The translations under genes and the position numbers were made by a program. From Treponema sp. (GTDB taxonomy: Bacteria; Spirochaetota; Spirochaetia; Treponematales; Breznakiellaceae): a DNA stretch of 9,222 nt. Position 1 is the stretch's first letter. Each line of letters opens with the position of its first letter. Positions 1-6,982 of this stretch are shown here, piece after piece. The stretch is from assembly GCA_031255815.1 (NCBI GenBank), contig JAIRRU010000198.1:1-9222 (forward strand), in the 5' to 3' direction. Below the pieces are notes generated by a model. It made no database searches and was not told the DNA's origin. It saw nothing but the letters and a program-made list of their open reading frames with translations.

Positions 1-60
1 GCGCATCCCTCGGCGGCCCGTATTTCCGACAGAGTTATCAGGATAAAGAATCCTCTGTAA
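1..60 (+). CDS. C-terminal end of a probable ABC transporter ATP-binding protein (partial)
   Basis: Frame 1 is open from the window edge to a TAA at 58-60 and encodes 19 residues, AHPSAARISDRVIRIKNPL. This resembles the region after the H-loop of LolD/MacB-type ABC ATPases, which commonly reads like THDP..A..ADRVIRIRDG. The D-R-V-I-R-I core is the seen part of the match. The protein would then stop shortly after, without the usual extra residues following the DG turn. The gene would lie mostly outside the window and would power a membrane exporter or lipoprotein-release complex. The evidence is a very short stretch. A competing frame (from position 3) stays open longer but its translation looks non-protein-like. 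Treat as a suggestion. Confidence 0.4.
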   Translation, partial: AHPSAARISDRVIRIKNPL

Positions 61-141
61 ATAACCAATGCCTTCAGATTAGCAGAATTTCGAAAAAAAT
101 TAACCCCAACGCGGTTTACTCATTCGGGCGGTCAAACTGTC

Positions 142-1536
142 TTGAAAGAACAGGTGAGCTTTATTCGTAGCGAAGATCATTCCGGCGCCGCTTTGAACGC
201 GGATTCCGTACCGGGGGCCGGTAAAAGAGCGTGCTATCAAGAGCGTTACTCCGCTTCAATAGTTATCCTTTGCTGGCTCACTTATTTTATCGCCTACCTG
301 GGGCGTTACAACTACAATGCCTGCATCGTGGAGATTATCGCCGAATACGGAATAAGCAGGGCCGAGGCGGGGGCGGCCGGTTCTTTCTTTTTTTTCGCCT
401 ATATGATAGGGCAAGCGGTTCACGCCGTCCTTTCCCGGCGGGCCAATTCCCCGGCGTTCATCGCCGCCGCCCTGATACTGGCCGCGGTCTTAAACGTCTG
501 TATGCTTTTCGCGAAACCGGGGAATATGAAAATTCTCTGGTGCCTCAACGGGATAGTCCAGTCCGCGCTGTGGCCGCATATCGTCAAAATTTTGACAACT
601 CTGCTTCCTGAAAAGAGAGTGGCCGGCGGAATGGTTCTTATGCATACTACCGGGGCGGCGGGTTCCGCGGGCGCTTTTCTTGTTACGGCAGTATGCCTCA
701 AACAGTTTTCCTGGCGCGCGGCCTTTGTTATCCCGGCTATTCTAATGGCGGCCTATGGGATTATCTGGGGAATCTGCATGGGTTTCATGTCGAAGAGGAT
801 CAATGAAAACCCGCCGGAACAGGATAACAGCATGCCGGATGTTCAGCAGAGCCCCGCGAAGCGCGGCCGGAGCTTCAGGATTCTTATCTCGGGGGGATTC
901 CTTTTTGCCGCTATGGGCGCCATAGGCAACGGCTTTCTGCGCGACGGCATTACCATCTGGCTTCCGGGCTACATTCATGATACTTTTCATGTTGAGAGCG
1001 CCATAGCGGTTTTCATTTCAACGATCATTCCCCTGGCCCAGGTTGGCGGGCCCTTCTTCGCTAAAAAGATATATTCTTTCAATCGCAAACCCTTCCTTTC
1101 GGCGTTCATCCTTTATGGAATCACCTTCCTTAGCGCCCTCGTTATCGTCGCGGGCGGCAGAAACAGCGGCATATTCCTCAGCTGCGTCTGTTTTGCCCTC
1201 TGCGCCACCATGATGACTGCCGTCAATACCGCCCTGGTGAGTTTCTATCCCCTGACTTTCCGCGCGCAGGGGCTTACCGCCCTGGCTTCGGGTACCGTCA
1301 ACGCTTTTGTGTATATCGGCAGTATCACCGCTTCTTCCAGCTTCGGCCTTGCCGCCGATCGCCTGGGCTGGAATGCGGTGCTGCTGATGATATGCGGCGC
1401 ATCGGTTTTCTCGGGCATCTTCTGCGCCGCCGGCAGCGCGAAGTCAAGAGGCTCCCGGACGCCCGCGGGCCCTTCTCCGCGGTACCGCATCCCCGGTATA
1501 CCGGCTCCGCCGCCGAAACAAGACCCGCGCGATTGA
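142..1536 (+). CDS. MFS transporter of the organophosphate:phosphate antiporter (GlpT/UhpT-like) type
   Basis: This 464-residue inner-membrane protein has about twelve hydrophobic segments in two halves, joined by a polar loop at about 215-245. Family features visible: an arginine at the end of the first helix (R54, in YLGRYNYNA) and one in the seventh (R267, in FLRDGITIWLPGY). They align with the two substrate-phosphate-binding arginines of GlpT (R45 and R269). The segment around 136-149 (NGIVQSALWPHIVK) resembles the OPA pattern, as does GLTAL near 377. The likely job is uptake of a phosphorylated sugar or other organophosphate in exchange for phosphate; the exact substrate cannot be told. 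The TTG start has no convincing Shine-Dalgarno site; GTG at 154 is an alternative. The last 35 residues are rich in Pro, Gly and Arg and outside the usual fold. The first two thirds use more A/T-ending codons than the downstream genes, possibly showing a different history. Confidence 0.8.
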   Translation: MKEQVSFIRSEDHSGAALNADSVPGAGKRACYQERYSASIVILCWLTYFIAYLGRYNYNACIVEIIAEYGISRAEAGAAGSFFFFAYMIGQAVHAVLSRRANSPAFIAAALILAAVLNVCMLFAKPGNMKILWCLNGIVQSALWPHIVKILTTLLPEKRVAGGMVLMHTTGAAGSAGAFLVTAVCLKQFSWRAAFVIPAILMAAYGIIWGICMGFMSKRINENPPEQDNSMPDVQQSPAKRGRSFRILISGGFLFAAMGAIGNGFLRDGITIWLPGYIHDTFHVESAIAVFISTIIPLAQVGGPFFAKKIYSFNRKPFLSAFILYGITFLSALVIVAGGRNSGIFLSCVCFALCATMMTAVNTALVSFYPLTFRAQGLTALASGTVNAFVYIGSITASSSFGLAADRLGWNAVLLMICGASVFSGIFCAAGSAKSRGSRTPAGPSPRYRIPGIPAPPPKQDPRD

Positions 1537-1569
1537 TACGCCCCCCTCCTTTCGGCTACACTAAGCCCT

Positions 1570-2940
1570 ATGGATAAGCTGGTGTTGGCGAAGGACATGC
1601 TAAAGGCTGCGGAGGCCGGGCCGCGGGAGGACGTTGAGGCGGCCGGCTGGGTTCACCGGATCCGCGACATGGGGGGTATCCGCTTCGTGATCCTCCGGGA
1701 TCGTTCCGGGCTGCTCCAGCTGGTGCTGTCCCAGTCCGAGGGCCCGGAGGCCCTTGACGCCGCGCTGGAACTGACTCTGGAGTCGGTTATCCTGGTTCGG
1801 GGCTTCCCGGCGCTGAACGGGAAGGCCCCCGGCGGGGTGGAACTGCGGCTCCGGTCGCTCAAGGTTCTGTCCAGGGCGGCGGGGGATCTTCCCTTCCAGG
1901 TAAACGGGGATATGGACAAGATCGGTCTGGAGACCATTCTGGACAGGCGGATGCTTTCCCTGCGGAACCCCAAAGTGCGTTCTATCTTCAAAGTGCAGGC
2001 CGCCATCATCGAAGCCTTCGCGGACTACCTGCGGGAGCGGGATTTTACCGAGATCAAGACGAGCAAGCTTACCGCCGGCAGTACCGAAGGGGGAACCAAC
2101 CTCTTCGCGGTGGACTACTTTGACCGGAAGCTCTTCCTGGCCCAGTCCCCCCAGCTTTACAAGGAGGCCCTGGTGGCCGCCGGCCTGGAGCGGGTCTTCG
2201 AGATTGGGCCGGTCTACCGGGCGGAGAAGCACGACACCCCCCGGCATATCAACGAGTACGTTTCCCTGGATGTGGAGATGGCCTTCATCGAGTCCGAGCG
2301 GGAGCTTATCGAACTGGAAAAGGGGCTCCTCGCCGCGATATTCGAGGAGCTTGCCCGGAAAAACGGGCCGGATCTGGCAGCCTGGAACGCCGCGCTCCCC
2401 TCCCCGGAGGCGGTGGCAAAGGCGCCCACGCTGAGCTACGACGAATCCCTGAAGATTGTCAACGATATGGCCGCTTCGGAGGGCAGGGGGAAGGCGGCCC
2501 GGATCTTCGACATCAACCCCGAGGCGGAGCGGCTCCTCAGCGAATGGTCTTCGAGGGAATACGGGGTGGAACTTCTCTTTGTGAACGAATTCCCCCGGCG
2601 TTACCGGCCCTTTTACACCTACCCCCTGGAGAAGGCGGAAGCCGTGCCGGGAGGCCCGCCCGTATCCCTTACCATGAGTTTCGACGCCATATTCCGGGGC
2701 CTGGAGGTAACTTCGGGGAGCCGGCGGCAGCACGACTACAAGGCCTTTGCCGAGGCCCTGCCCAAATTCGGCCTGAAGCCGGAAAACATGGGCGCGTACC
2801 TTGAAGTTTTGAAATACGGCTGTCCGCCCCACGGCGGTTTTGCCATCGGCTGCGAGCGGCTTACCCAAAAGATCCTTGGCCTGGGGAGCGTGAAGGAGGC
2901 CAGCCTCTTTCCCCGTGACCGGAAAAGAGTGGAACCTTAA
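1570..2940 (+). CDS. aspS: Archaeal-type aspartate--tRNA ligase, predicted non-discriminating (Asp/Asn)
   Basis: Cytosolic class II synthetase that charges tRNA(Asp), and probably tRNA(Asn), with aspartate. At 456 residues it has the compact archaeal/eukaryal-type length and lacks the large insertion domain of the roughly 590-residue bacterial AspRS. An N-terminal OB-fold anticodon domain (about 20-105) is followed by the catalytic domain: motif 1 around 126-168, TEGGTNLF at 172-179, AQSPQLYK at 191-198, motif 2 at 210-237 with R217 in VYRAE, and motif 3 GCERL with R430. The tail LFPRDRKRVEP is the family signature. H29 (in GWVHR) and P87 (in KAPGG) align with W26 and K85 of the discriminating Thermococcus enzyme. 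His and Pro there are the non-discriminating pattern. The ATG has no Shine-Dalgarno site; the 33-bp gap instead carries a pyrimidine run, CCTCCTTT, at 1545-1552. Likely co-transcribed with the flanking genes. Confidence 0.95.
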   Translation: MDKLVLAKDMLKAAEAGPREDVEAAGWVHRIRDMGGIRFVILRDRSGLLQLVLSQSEGPEALDAALELTLESVILVRGFPALNGKAPGGVELRLRSLKVLSRAAGDLPFQVNGDMDKIGLETILDRRMLSLRNPKVRSIFKVQAAIIEAFADYLRERDFTEIKTSKLTAGSTEGGTNLFAVDYFDRKLFLAQSPQLYKEALVAAGLERVFEIGPVYRAEKHDTPRHINEYVSLDVEMAFIESERELIELEKGLLAAIFEELARKNGPDLAAWNAALPSPEAVAKAPTLSYDESLKIVNDMAASEGRGKAARIFDINPEAERLLSEWSSREYGVELLFVNEFPRRYRPFYTYPLEKAEAVPGGPPVSLTMSFDAIFRGLEVTSGSRRQHDYKAFAEALPKFGLKPENMGAYLEVLKYGCPPHGGFAIGCERLTQKILGLGSVKEASLFPRDRKRVEP

Positions 2941-2979
2941 TGGACATGATTTTATGCACCCGGTGAAAAGGCCGAAAAG

Positions 2980-4350
2980 TTGAATCTCCCTCCCGCCTCC
3001 CAGTCGATGATGGAGAAATGGAGCGGCCGCGCCCTTTCGCGGATGCTGCTGCCCCTGATCGTCGAACAGACCCTTGCGGTTACCATGGGCGCGGCGGATA
3101 CGGTGATGATGAGCTCCGTGGGGGAATTCGCCGTTTCCGGGGTCAACATCGTTGACAACATTAACAACCTCCTGATCATTGCCTTTGTCGCCCTGTGTAC
3201 CGGCGGCGCCGTGGTTACCAGCCAGTATATCGGCAGGAAGGATACCAAAAACGCCGGCCTTGCGGCCAAACAGCTTATCTACGCGGTTACCCTTATCTCC
3301 CTTGTCATCATGGCCGTGGCCCTTTTACTGCGCCGCCCGATAATCCGCCTGTTTTACGGCGCCCTTGCCCCGGACGTAATGGAGGCGGCGGCCCTTTATT
3401 TTCTTGTTACCGCCCTTTCCTACCCCTTTCTGGCGATTTACAGCGCCAACGCGGCCCTGTTCCGGTCGGTGGGGAACAGCGGGATCACCATGAAGACAGC
3501 GTTTCTGGTGAACGTGATAAACGTGGCCGGAAACGCCTTCCTGATCTTCGTATGCCATCTGGGGGTGCTTGGGGCGGCGCTTTCCACTTTGACCAGCCGT
3601 CTTATCGCGGCCCTGATCACCCTTGCGCTTCTTGTCCGGGGGCAGGGCCGGCCCCTCTTTATCCACGGGCTTTTCAAGCTGCGGGTCATCCGCCCCATGC
3701 TCAGGAACATTCTCAATGTCGGCATCCCCAGCGGCCTTGAAAGCTCCATGTTTCAGATCGGCCGCCTCCTTACCCAGCGGATTTTCCCCACCTTCGGAAC
3801 CGCCGCCATCGCCGCCAACGCCATTGCCTCGATAATCAACTCCTTCTCCTTTATGACCGGAATCGCCTACGGCATAGCCCTGCTGACCATCGTGGGCCAG
3901 TGCGTGGGCGCGGGGGACTACGACGCGGCCAAAAAGCAGACCTCCCGGATCATGAAGCTTGCCTACGCTACCATGGGGCTGATCAGCGGCCTTATCCTGA
4001 TTTTTACGGATCAGGTGGTGGGTCTCTTCAGCCTGAGCGGCGAGGCCCGGGATCTGGCAAAGGTCTTCCTGCAGATCCACTGCGTGTCCATGATATTCGG
4101 CTGGCCCATGAGCTTTGCCCTGCCCAACGCCCTGCGGGCCGCCGGGGACGCCCGCTACGTGATGATTGCCGCCACCATTTCCATGTGGACCATCCGGGTA
4201 AGCGCGGCGTACATCCTTACCTACTGGGTGGGGATGGGGCCCGTGGGGGTTTGGCTTGCCATGGGCGGCGACTTTATCGGCCGGGGGCTTTCCTACTTTA
4301 TCCGCTGGAAAAGCGGCCGCTGGATGGAGCAGAAAGTGATCCGGGACTAG
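2980..4350 (+). CDS. MATE family multidrug/metabolite efflux transporter
   Basis: A 456-residue inner-membrane protein with about twelve hydrophobic helices in two homologous halves, the size and layout of MATE (NorM/MepA-like) exporters. These use an inward Na+ or H+ gradient to expel cationic compounds. Seen motifs: first-helix stretch PLIVEQTLAVTMGAADT (25-41) with acidic D40, SQYIGRKD (81-88), ALFRSVGNS (159-167), the second-half repeat start GIPSGLESSMFQIG (248-261), QCVGAGDYDAAKK (307-319) and NALRAAGDARY (383-393). The substrate cannot be predicted. The TTG start at 2980 is supported by AAGG at 2968-2971, eight bases upstream; in-frame ATGs at 3007 and 3010 lack any such site but would still leave all helices intact. 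The 39-bp gap after AspRS suggests co-transcription. Confidence 0.92.
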   Translation: MNLPPASQSMMEKWSGRALSRMLLPLIVEQTLAVTMGAADTVMMSSVGEFAVSGVNIVDNINNLLIIAFVALCTGGAVVTSQYIGRKDTKNAGLAAKQLIYAVTLISLVIMAVALLLRRPIIRLFYGALAPDVMEAAALYFLVTALSYPFLAIYSANAALFRSVGNSGITMKTAFLVNVINVAGNAFLIFVCHLGVLGAALSTLTSRLIAALITLALLVRGQGRPLFIHGLFKLRVIRPMLRNILNVGIPSGLESSMFQIGRLLTQRIFPTFGTAAIAANAIASIINSFSFMTGIAYGIALLTIVGQCVGAGDYDAAKKQTSRIMKLAYATMGLISGLILIFTDQVVGLFSLSGEARDLAKVFLQIHCVSMIFGWPMSFALPNALRAAGDARYVMIAATISMWTIRVSAAYILTYWVGMGPVGVWLAMGGDFIGRGLSYFIRWKSGRWMEQKVIRD

Positions 4351-4395
4351 GCGGGATCGGCCTTTCCTGTCAATAATGGGATCCGGGGCTTTCCC

Positions 4396-4429
4396 CCAAA
4401 ACGGTGTTTTGGAAAAGCTTAAAAGCTTT
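4396..4429. repeat. Two adjacent short inverted repeats upstream of hexokinase
   Basis: Between the MATE gene and the hexokinase lie CCAAAAcggtgTTTTGG (4396-4412; 6-bp arms, 5-base loop) and, directly after, AAAGCTTaaAAGCTTT (4414-4429; 7-bp arms, 2-base loop). The second is also a tandem duplication of AAAAGCTT (4413-4420 and 4421-4428). Neither is followed by a clear T-run, so a standard intrinsic terminator is not well supported. An operator, an mRNA-end structure of the MATE transcript or a leader structure of the hexokinase mRNA are all possible. The AT-rich arms stand out in this GC-rich region. Confidence 0.45.
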
Positions 4430-4435
4430 GGTGTT

Positions 4436-4441
4436 GAGGTG
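4436..4441 (+). promoter_or_regulatory. Shine-Dalgarno site that fixes the hexokinase start
   Basis: GAGGTG at 4436-4441, with its GAGG core six bases before the ATG at 4446, supports that start. An in-frame GTG at 4404 would add 14 residues, but it has only a C/A-rich stretch upstream and its codons run through the inverted repeats. Confidence 0.75.
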
Positions 4442-4445
4442 TTTT

Positions 4446-5801
4446 ATGAACGGTAACTTTAGCCCGGAAGCAGTATCCGAATTTGCCCGTTACTACGGCT
4501 TTCATTATGACCATCTGGATCCCCTTTCCCTGGTGAAGGATGTGCTTCACCACATGGAGCGGGGCCTTCGCGGCCAGCCTTCAAGCCTTCCCATGATTCC
4601 CTCGTACATCAGCCCCGTATCCCGCGTGCCGCCGGGAAAGACCGTGCTGGCCCTGGACGCCGGGGGCACCAATCTGCGGGCCAGCCTTGTCCGTTTCGGT
4701 GAAAACGGCAAGGCCGCGGCCGAGGGGACGGTCAAGATCCCGATGCCGGGCACCCGGGGCCGGGTAGGCGCCCCTGAGTTTTTCGATCAAATCGCGGGGC
4801 TTGTCGCGCCCCTGCTGGAAAAGAGCTCCGGCATTGGCGGGATCGGCTTTACCTTCTCCTACCCCATGGATATAACCAGCGACGCGGACGGGATCCTCCT
4901 GGGCCTCAGCAAAGAGGTGGACGCCCCCGAGGTGATTGGGCAGGCCATCGGCAGGGGGCTCCGGGATGCCCTGGCCCGGAGAGGGGCCGGCTTTTCCGGG
5001 CGGATCGTGCTTCTGAACGATACGGTGGCCACGCTGCTTTCGGGGCTGGCGGAGATCCCTTCCGACGGGGAAGAGTGCAAAACCCCGGACAAATACGGCC
5101 TTCCCGAGGGGCCGGTTATCGGTTTTATTCTGGGGACGGGTTTCAATACCGCCTATCCGGAAAAAGCCATACCCAAGATCGCTTTCGAGTCCCCGGTTCC
5201 CCAGATAGTGGTCTGCGAGACCGGCACCTTCGCCATCGGCTGCCAGGGTATCCTGGACCGGGAATACGACGCCGCCACCAGGAACCCCGGCGTCTATACC
5301 CTGGAGAAGGCCAGTTCCGGCGCTTACCTGGGCCCCCTTACCCTGCATATCCTGAAGCAGGCGGTTAAGGACGGCCTTCTGAAGTTTGAACGCTCAGGGG
5401 AACTCCTCGCCATGGAAACCCTGCAAACCAAGGATCTGAACAGCTTCCAGCATCACCCTCTGGCGGCGGAAGGCCCCCTGGGCGGCATCATCGGCCTTGA
5501 CGAGCCGGGGGCTCTGGCAACGATCCTGTACATCGCGTCGATTGTTACCGAGCGAGGCGCCCTGCTCTCCGCCGCTGTGGCCGCCGCCGCGGTGGAACGG
5601 GCGGGGACGGGCTTCGCGCCCTACGCCCCGGCGCGGATAGCCGTGGAGGGCACTACCTTTATGATCTACAAGGGGATGCGCCGGGCCCTGGAATCCTGGC
5701 TCCACCTCATGCTGGTTTCCGGAAAACCCCGCCCCTACGTAATCACCCCGGTGGAGCAGGCCAGCCTCTTTGGCGCCGCCGTGGCCGCCCTTTCCCGGTA
5801 A
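4446..5801 (+). CDS. Hexokinase, eukaryote-type family (glucose/hexose phosphorylation)
   Basis: A cytosolic 451-residue kinase that transfers phosphate from ATP to C6 of glucose or a related hexose, the entry step of glycolysis. It matches the eukaryote-type hexokinase family (small plus large domain) rather than the shorter bacterial Glk/ROK kinases. Seen, numbered from this ATG: phosphate-1 loop DAGGTNLRA (71-79), sugar loop GFTFSYP (134-140) with S138, S155-K156, LLNDTVATLLSG (189-200) with catalytic D192, phosphate-2 loop LGTGFNTAY (229-237), E258 in CETGTF, E287 in LEKASSGAYLG, and the adenosine-site VEGTTF (400-405). By alignment from memory these are the residues that contact glucose in mammalian hexokinase, except that the Thr before the Lys is Ser. 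The length fits one full catalytic unit. The 95-bp gap upstream and the hairpins downstream suggest it can be transcribed on its own. Confidence 0.93.
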   Translation: MNGNFSPEAVSEFARYYGFHYDHLDPLSLVKDVLHHMERGLRGQPSSLPMIPSYISPVSRVPPGKTVLALDAGGTNLRASLVRFGENGKAAAEGTVKIPMPGTRGRVGAPEFFDQIAGLVAPLLEKSSGIGGIGFTFSYPMDITSDADGILLGLSKEVDAPEVIGQAIGRGLRDALARRGAGFSGRIVLLNDTVATLLSGLAEIPSDGEECKTPDKYGLPEGPVIGFILGTGFNTAYPEKAIPKIAFESPVPQIVVCETGTFAIGCQGILDREYDAATRNPGVYTLEKASSGAYLGPLTLHILKQAVKDGLLKFERSGELLAMETLQTKDLNSFQHHPLAAEGPLGGIIGLDEPGALATILYIASIVTERGALLSAAVAAAAVERAGTGFAPYAPARIAVEGTTFMIYKGMRRALESWLHLMLVSGKPRPYVITPVEQASLFGAAVAALSR

Positions 5802-5802
5802 G

Positions 5803-5819
5803 CCGGCGCGGGGCGCCGG
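5803..5819 (+). terminator. GC hairpin just after the hexokinase stop
   Basis: CCGGCGCgggGCGCCGG forms a perfect 7-bp stem with a 3-base loop, beginning two bases after the stop codon. Only a short TTT (5825-5827) follows five bases later, so it would be a weak terminator or an mRNA 3'-end stabiliser. Confidence 0.4.
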
Positions 5820-5860
5820 GCGCCTTTGCTAATCCTTGCGAATCAACGACTTGCCTGAAG

Positions 5861-5886
5861 CCCCCGGACTGAGCGGGCGGGTTTTT
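5861..5886 (+). terminator. Probable rho-independent terminator of the hexokinase gene
   Basis: CCCG (5863-5866) pairs with CGGG (5874-5877) across a 7-base loop, extended by CC/GG (5861-5862 with 5879-5880) past a bulged C. GTTTTT (5881-5886) follows at once. GC-rich stem plus five T residues is the usual intrinsic terminator layout. The stem is short and imperfect, hence moderate confidence. Confidence 0.5.
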
Positions 5887-5896
5887 GGGTATCAAA

Positions 5897-5948
5897 CCCC
5901 GCGGCGCGAATAAGCGGGGCCGTCCCCATGCCGGTTTTCGGAACCGGC
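5897..5948. repeat. Hairpin cluster in the leader of the hydrolase gene
   Basis: Three possible stems lie here: CCCCGC (5897-5902) with GCGGGG (5914-5919), GGGG (5916-5919) with CCCC (5924-5927), and the perfect GCCGGTTttcggAACCGGC (5930-5948). The first two share the same G-run, so they exclude each other. The third ends 19 bases before the ribosome-binding site at 5968. None has a T-run after it. Any regulatory role is inference, and GC-rich DNA yields such stems by chance fairly often. The perfect 7-bp stem is the most convincing. Confidence 0.4.
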
Positions 5949-5967
5949 TCAATCTATTCCGGATAAG

Positions 5968-5973
5968 AGGAGG
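5968..5973 (+). promoter_or_regulatory. Strong Shine-Dalgarno site of the alpha/beta hydrolase
   Basis: AGGAGG followed by five bases and ATG at 5979. It is a consensus site and settles the start of the gene. Confidence 0.85.
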
Positions 5974-5978
5974 GCTGT

Positions 5979-6920
5979 ATGTTCAAGGAAATCGCTTTTC
6001 CGTCTTTTAACGGCAGGGACACGGTAAAGGGCTGGGTTTATGTGCCCGTCAGGAAACCCAGGGGGATTGTGCAGCTGGTTCACGGCCTCGGGGAACATTC
6101 CCGCCGTTACCTGCACCTCATCCTCAAGCTGAACGAGGCGGGCTTTGTGGTAGCCGCGGATGATCATGTAGGTCACGGCAAGACAGCCGCGGATTCGGGC
6201 GTCTGGGGGGATTACGGGGATAAGGGCTTCCTGAGCCCTGTTGAGGACGAGAAGTCCCTGCACGATCTTACCGTAAAGGATTATCCCGGCCTTCCCTGCG
6301 TCCTCTTCGGGCACAGTTGGGGATCCATGATCAGCCGGGCCTTTGCCGCCTGTTACGGCGAAGCGCTAAGCGGGCTTGTTATCTGCGGAACCTGCGGCTT
6401 TATGGATACCATGGCCCCGGTAGCTGAGGATCTTAAGGCCCAGATAGATGCGGGAAAGGGCGCGGAACGGGACGTCTCCTACCTCGGCAGGATGTTCGCG
6501 GGCTGGACGGATCGCTACGAGAACCCCCGCGGCCCCAACGACTGGATTTCCAAAGACCCCGACGTGGTGGCCGATCACGCTTCGGATCCCTTTAACAACC
6601 TCTACAGTCCCTCGACCAATCAGGCGAATTACGACCTGGCCTGCCTGGTGGAATTTATCACCGGAACCCAGTGGGCGCGGAAGCTTCCCCGGGAGCTCCC
6701 TGTCTACAACATTGCCGGGGATCAGGATCCGGTGGGGAACTACGGCCAGGGGGTTTATCAGGTATCCAACTGGCTCGCGGAAACGGGGCACCGCCGGGTA
6801 AGCACCAGGCTCTACGCCGGGTACCGCCACGAGATCCACAACAACCGGGATATACGGGAAGAGGTGGAAGACGGGATCGTCGCCTTCGCCCTGAGCGTAA
6901 CAGGGGCTCATCCGCGCTGA
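5979..6920 (+). CDS. Alpha/beta hydrolase, monoacylglycerol lipase/lysophospholipase-like
   Basis: A 313-residue serine hydrolase predicted to cleave acyl esters of glycerol or lysophospholipids, releasing fatty acid. The full catalytic set is visible: oxyanion-hole motif HGLGEHSRRY (35-44), nucleophile elbow GHSWGS with S113, acid D250 in GDQDPVG, and base H284 in GYRHEIHNN. The HGLGEHS and GYRHE patterns are typical of the Hydrolase_4 (PldB / MGLL) group. Residues about 140-215 form the variable cap that sets substrate choice. There is no evident signal peptide or membrane segment, so it probably acts in the cytosol or at the membrane face. The gene has a consensus ribosome-binding site. 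The next gene, 96 bp on, is an acyl-CoA synthetase that could use its product. The exact ester substrate is not shown by sequence. Confidence 0.88.
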   Translation: MFKEIAFPSFNGRDTVKGWVYVPVRKPRGIVQLVHGLGEHSRRYLHLILKLNEAGFVVAADDHVGHGKTAADSGVWGDYGDKGFLSPVEDEKSLHDLTVKDYPGLPCVLFGHSWGSMISRAFAACYGEALSGLVICGTCGFMDTMAPVAEDLKAQIDAGKGAERDVSYLGRMFAGWTDRYENPRGPNDWISKDPDVVADHASDPFNNLYSPSTNQANYDLACLVEFITGTQWARKLPRELPVYNIAGDQDPVGNYGQGVYQVSNWLAETGHRRVSTRLYAGYRHEIHNNRDIREEVEDGIVAFALSVTGAHPR

Positions 6921-6953
6921 AAAGACCCTGCCGACCCGCGAATCGCCGGATGG

Positions 6954-6982
6954 TTGCAAAAAATTTAATATGACAATATACT
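6954..6982 (+). promoter_or_regulatory. Sigma70-type promoter of the acyl-CoA synthetase gene
   Basis: TTGCAA (6954-6959) and TATACT (6977-6982) are separated by exactly 17 bases, an A/T-rich island in a GC-rich region. Transcription would begin near 6988-6990, giving a leader of under 30 bases that still contains the ribosome-binding site. This indicates that the synthetase can be transcribed separately from the hydrolase. Confidence 0.7.

Noticed and set aside
29..58. Imperfect hairpin formed by ACAGA/TCTGT and AGGA/TCCT before the transporter
   Set aside because: The arms compete for a shared base, the stem is interrupted and no T-run follows; it also lies within the likely upstream coding end.
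3..173. Open frame 3 at the left edge, longer than the ABC-like frame
   Set aside because: It runs into the transporter gene, and its translation lacks any family pattern or typical codon use.
1600..2868. 422-codon open frame on the minus strand within the AspRS gene
   Set aside because: Antisense shadow of a clearly identified synthetase; the Pro/Gly/Arg-rich translation has no family features.
2940..2966. Tiny ORF of 8 codons overlapping the AspRS stop (ATG at 2940)
   Set aside because: Too short to support, no own ribosome-binding site, and not in frame with the MATE gene.
4404..4445. GTG start giving a 14-residue longer hexokinase
   Set aside because: No ribosome-binding site precedes it, while the ATG at 4446 has a good one; the extra residues run through the inverted repeats.
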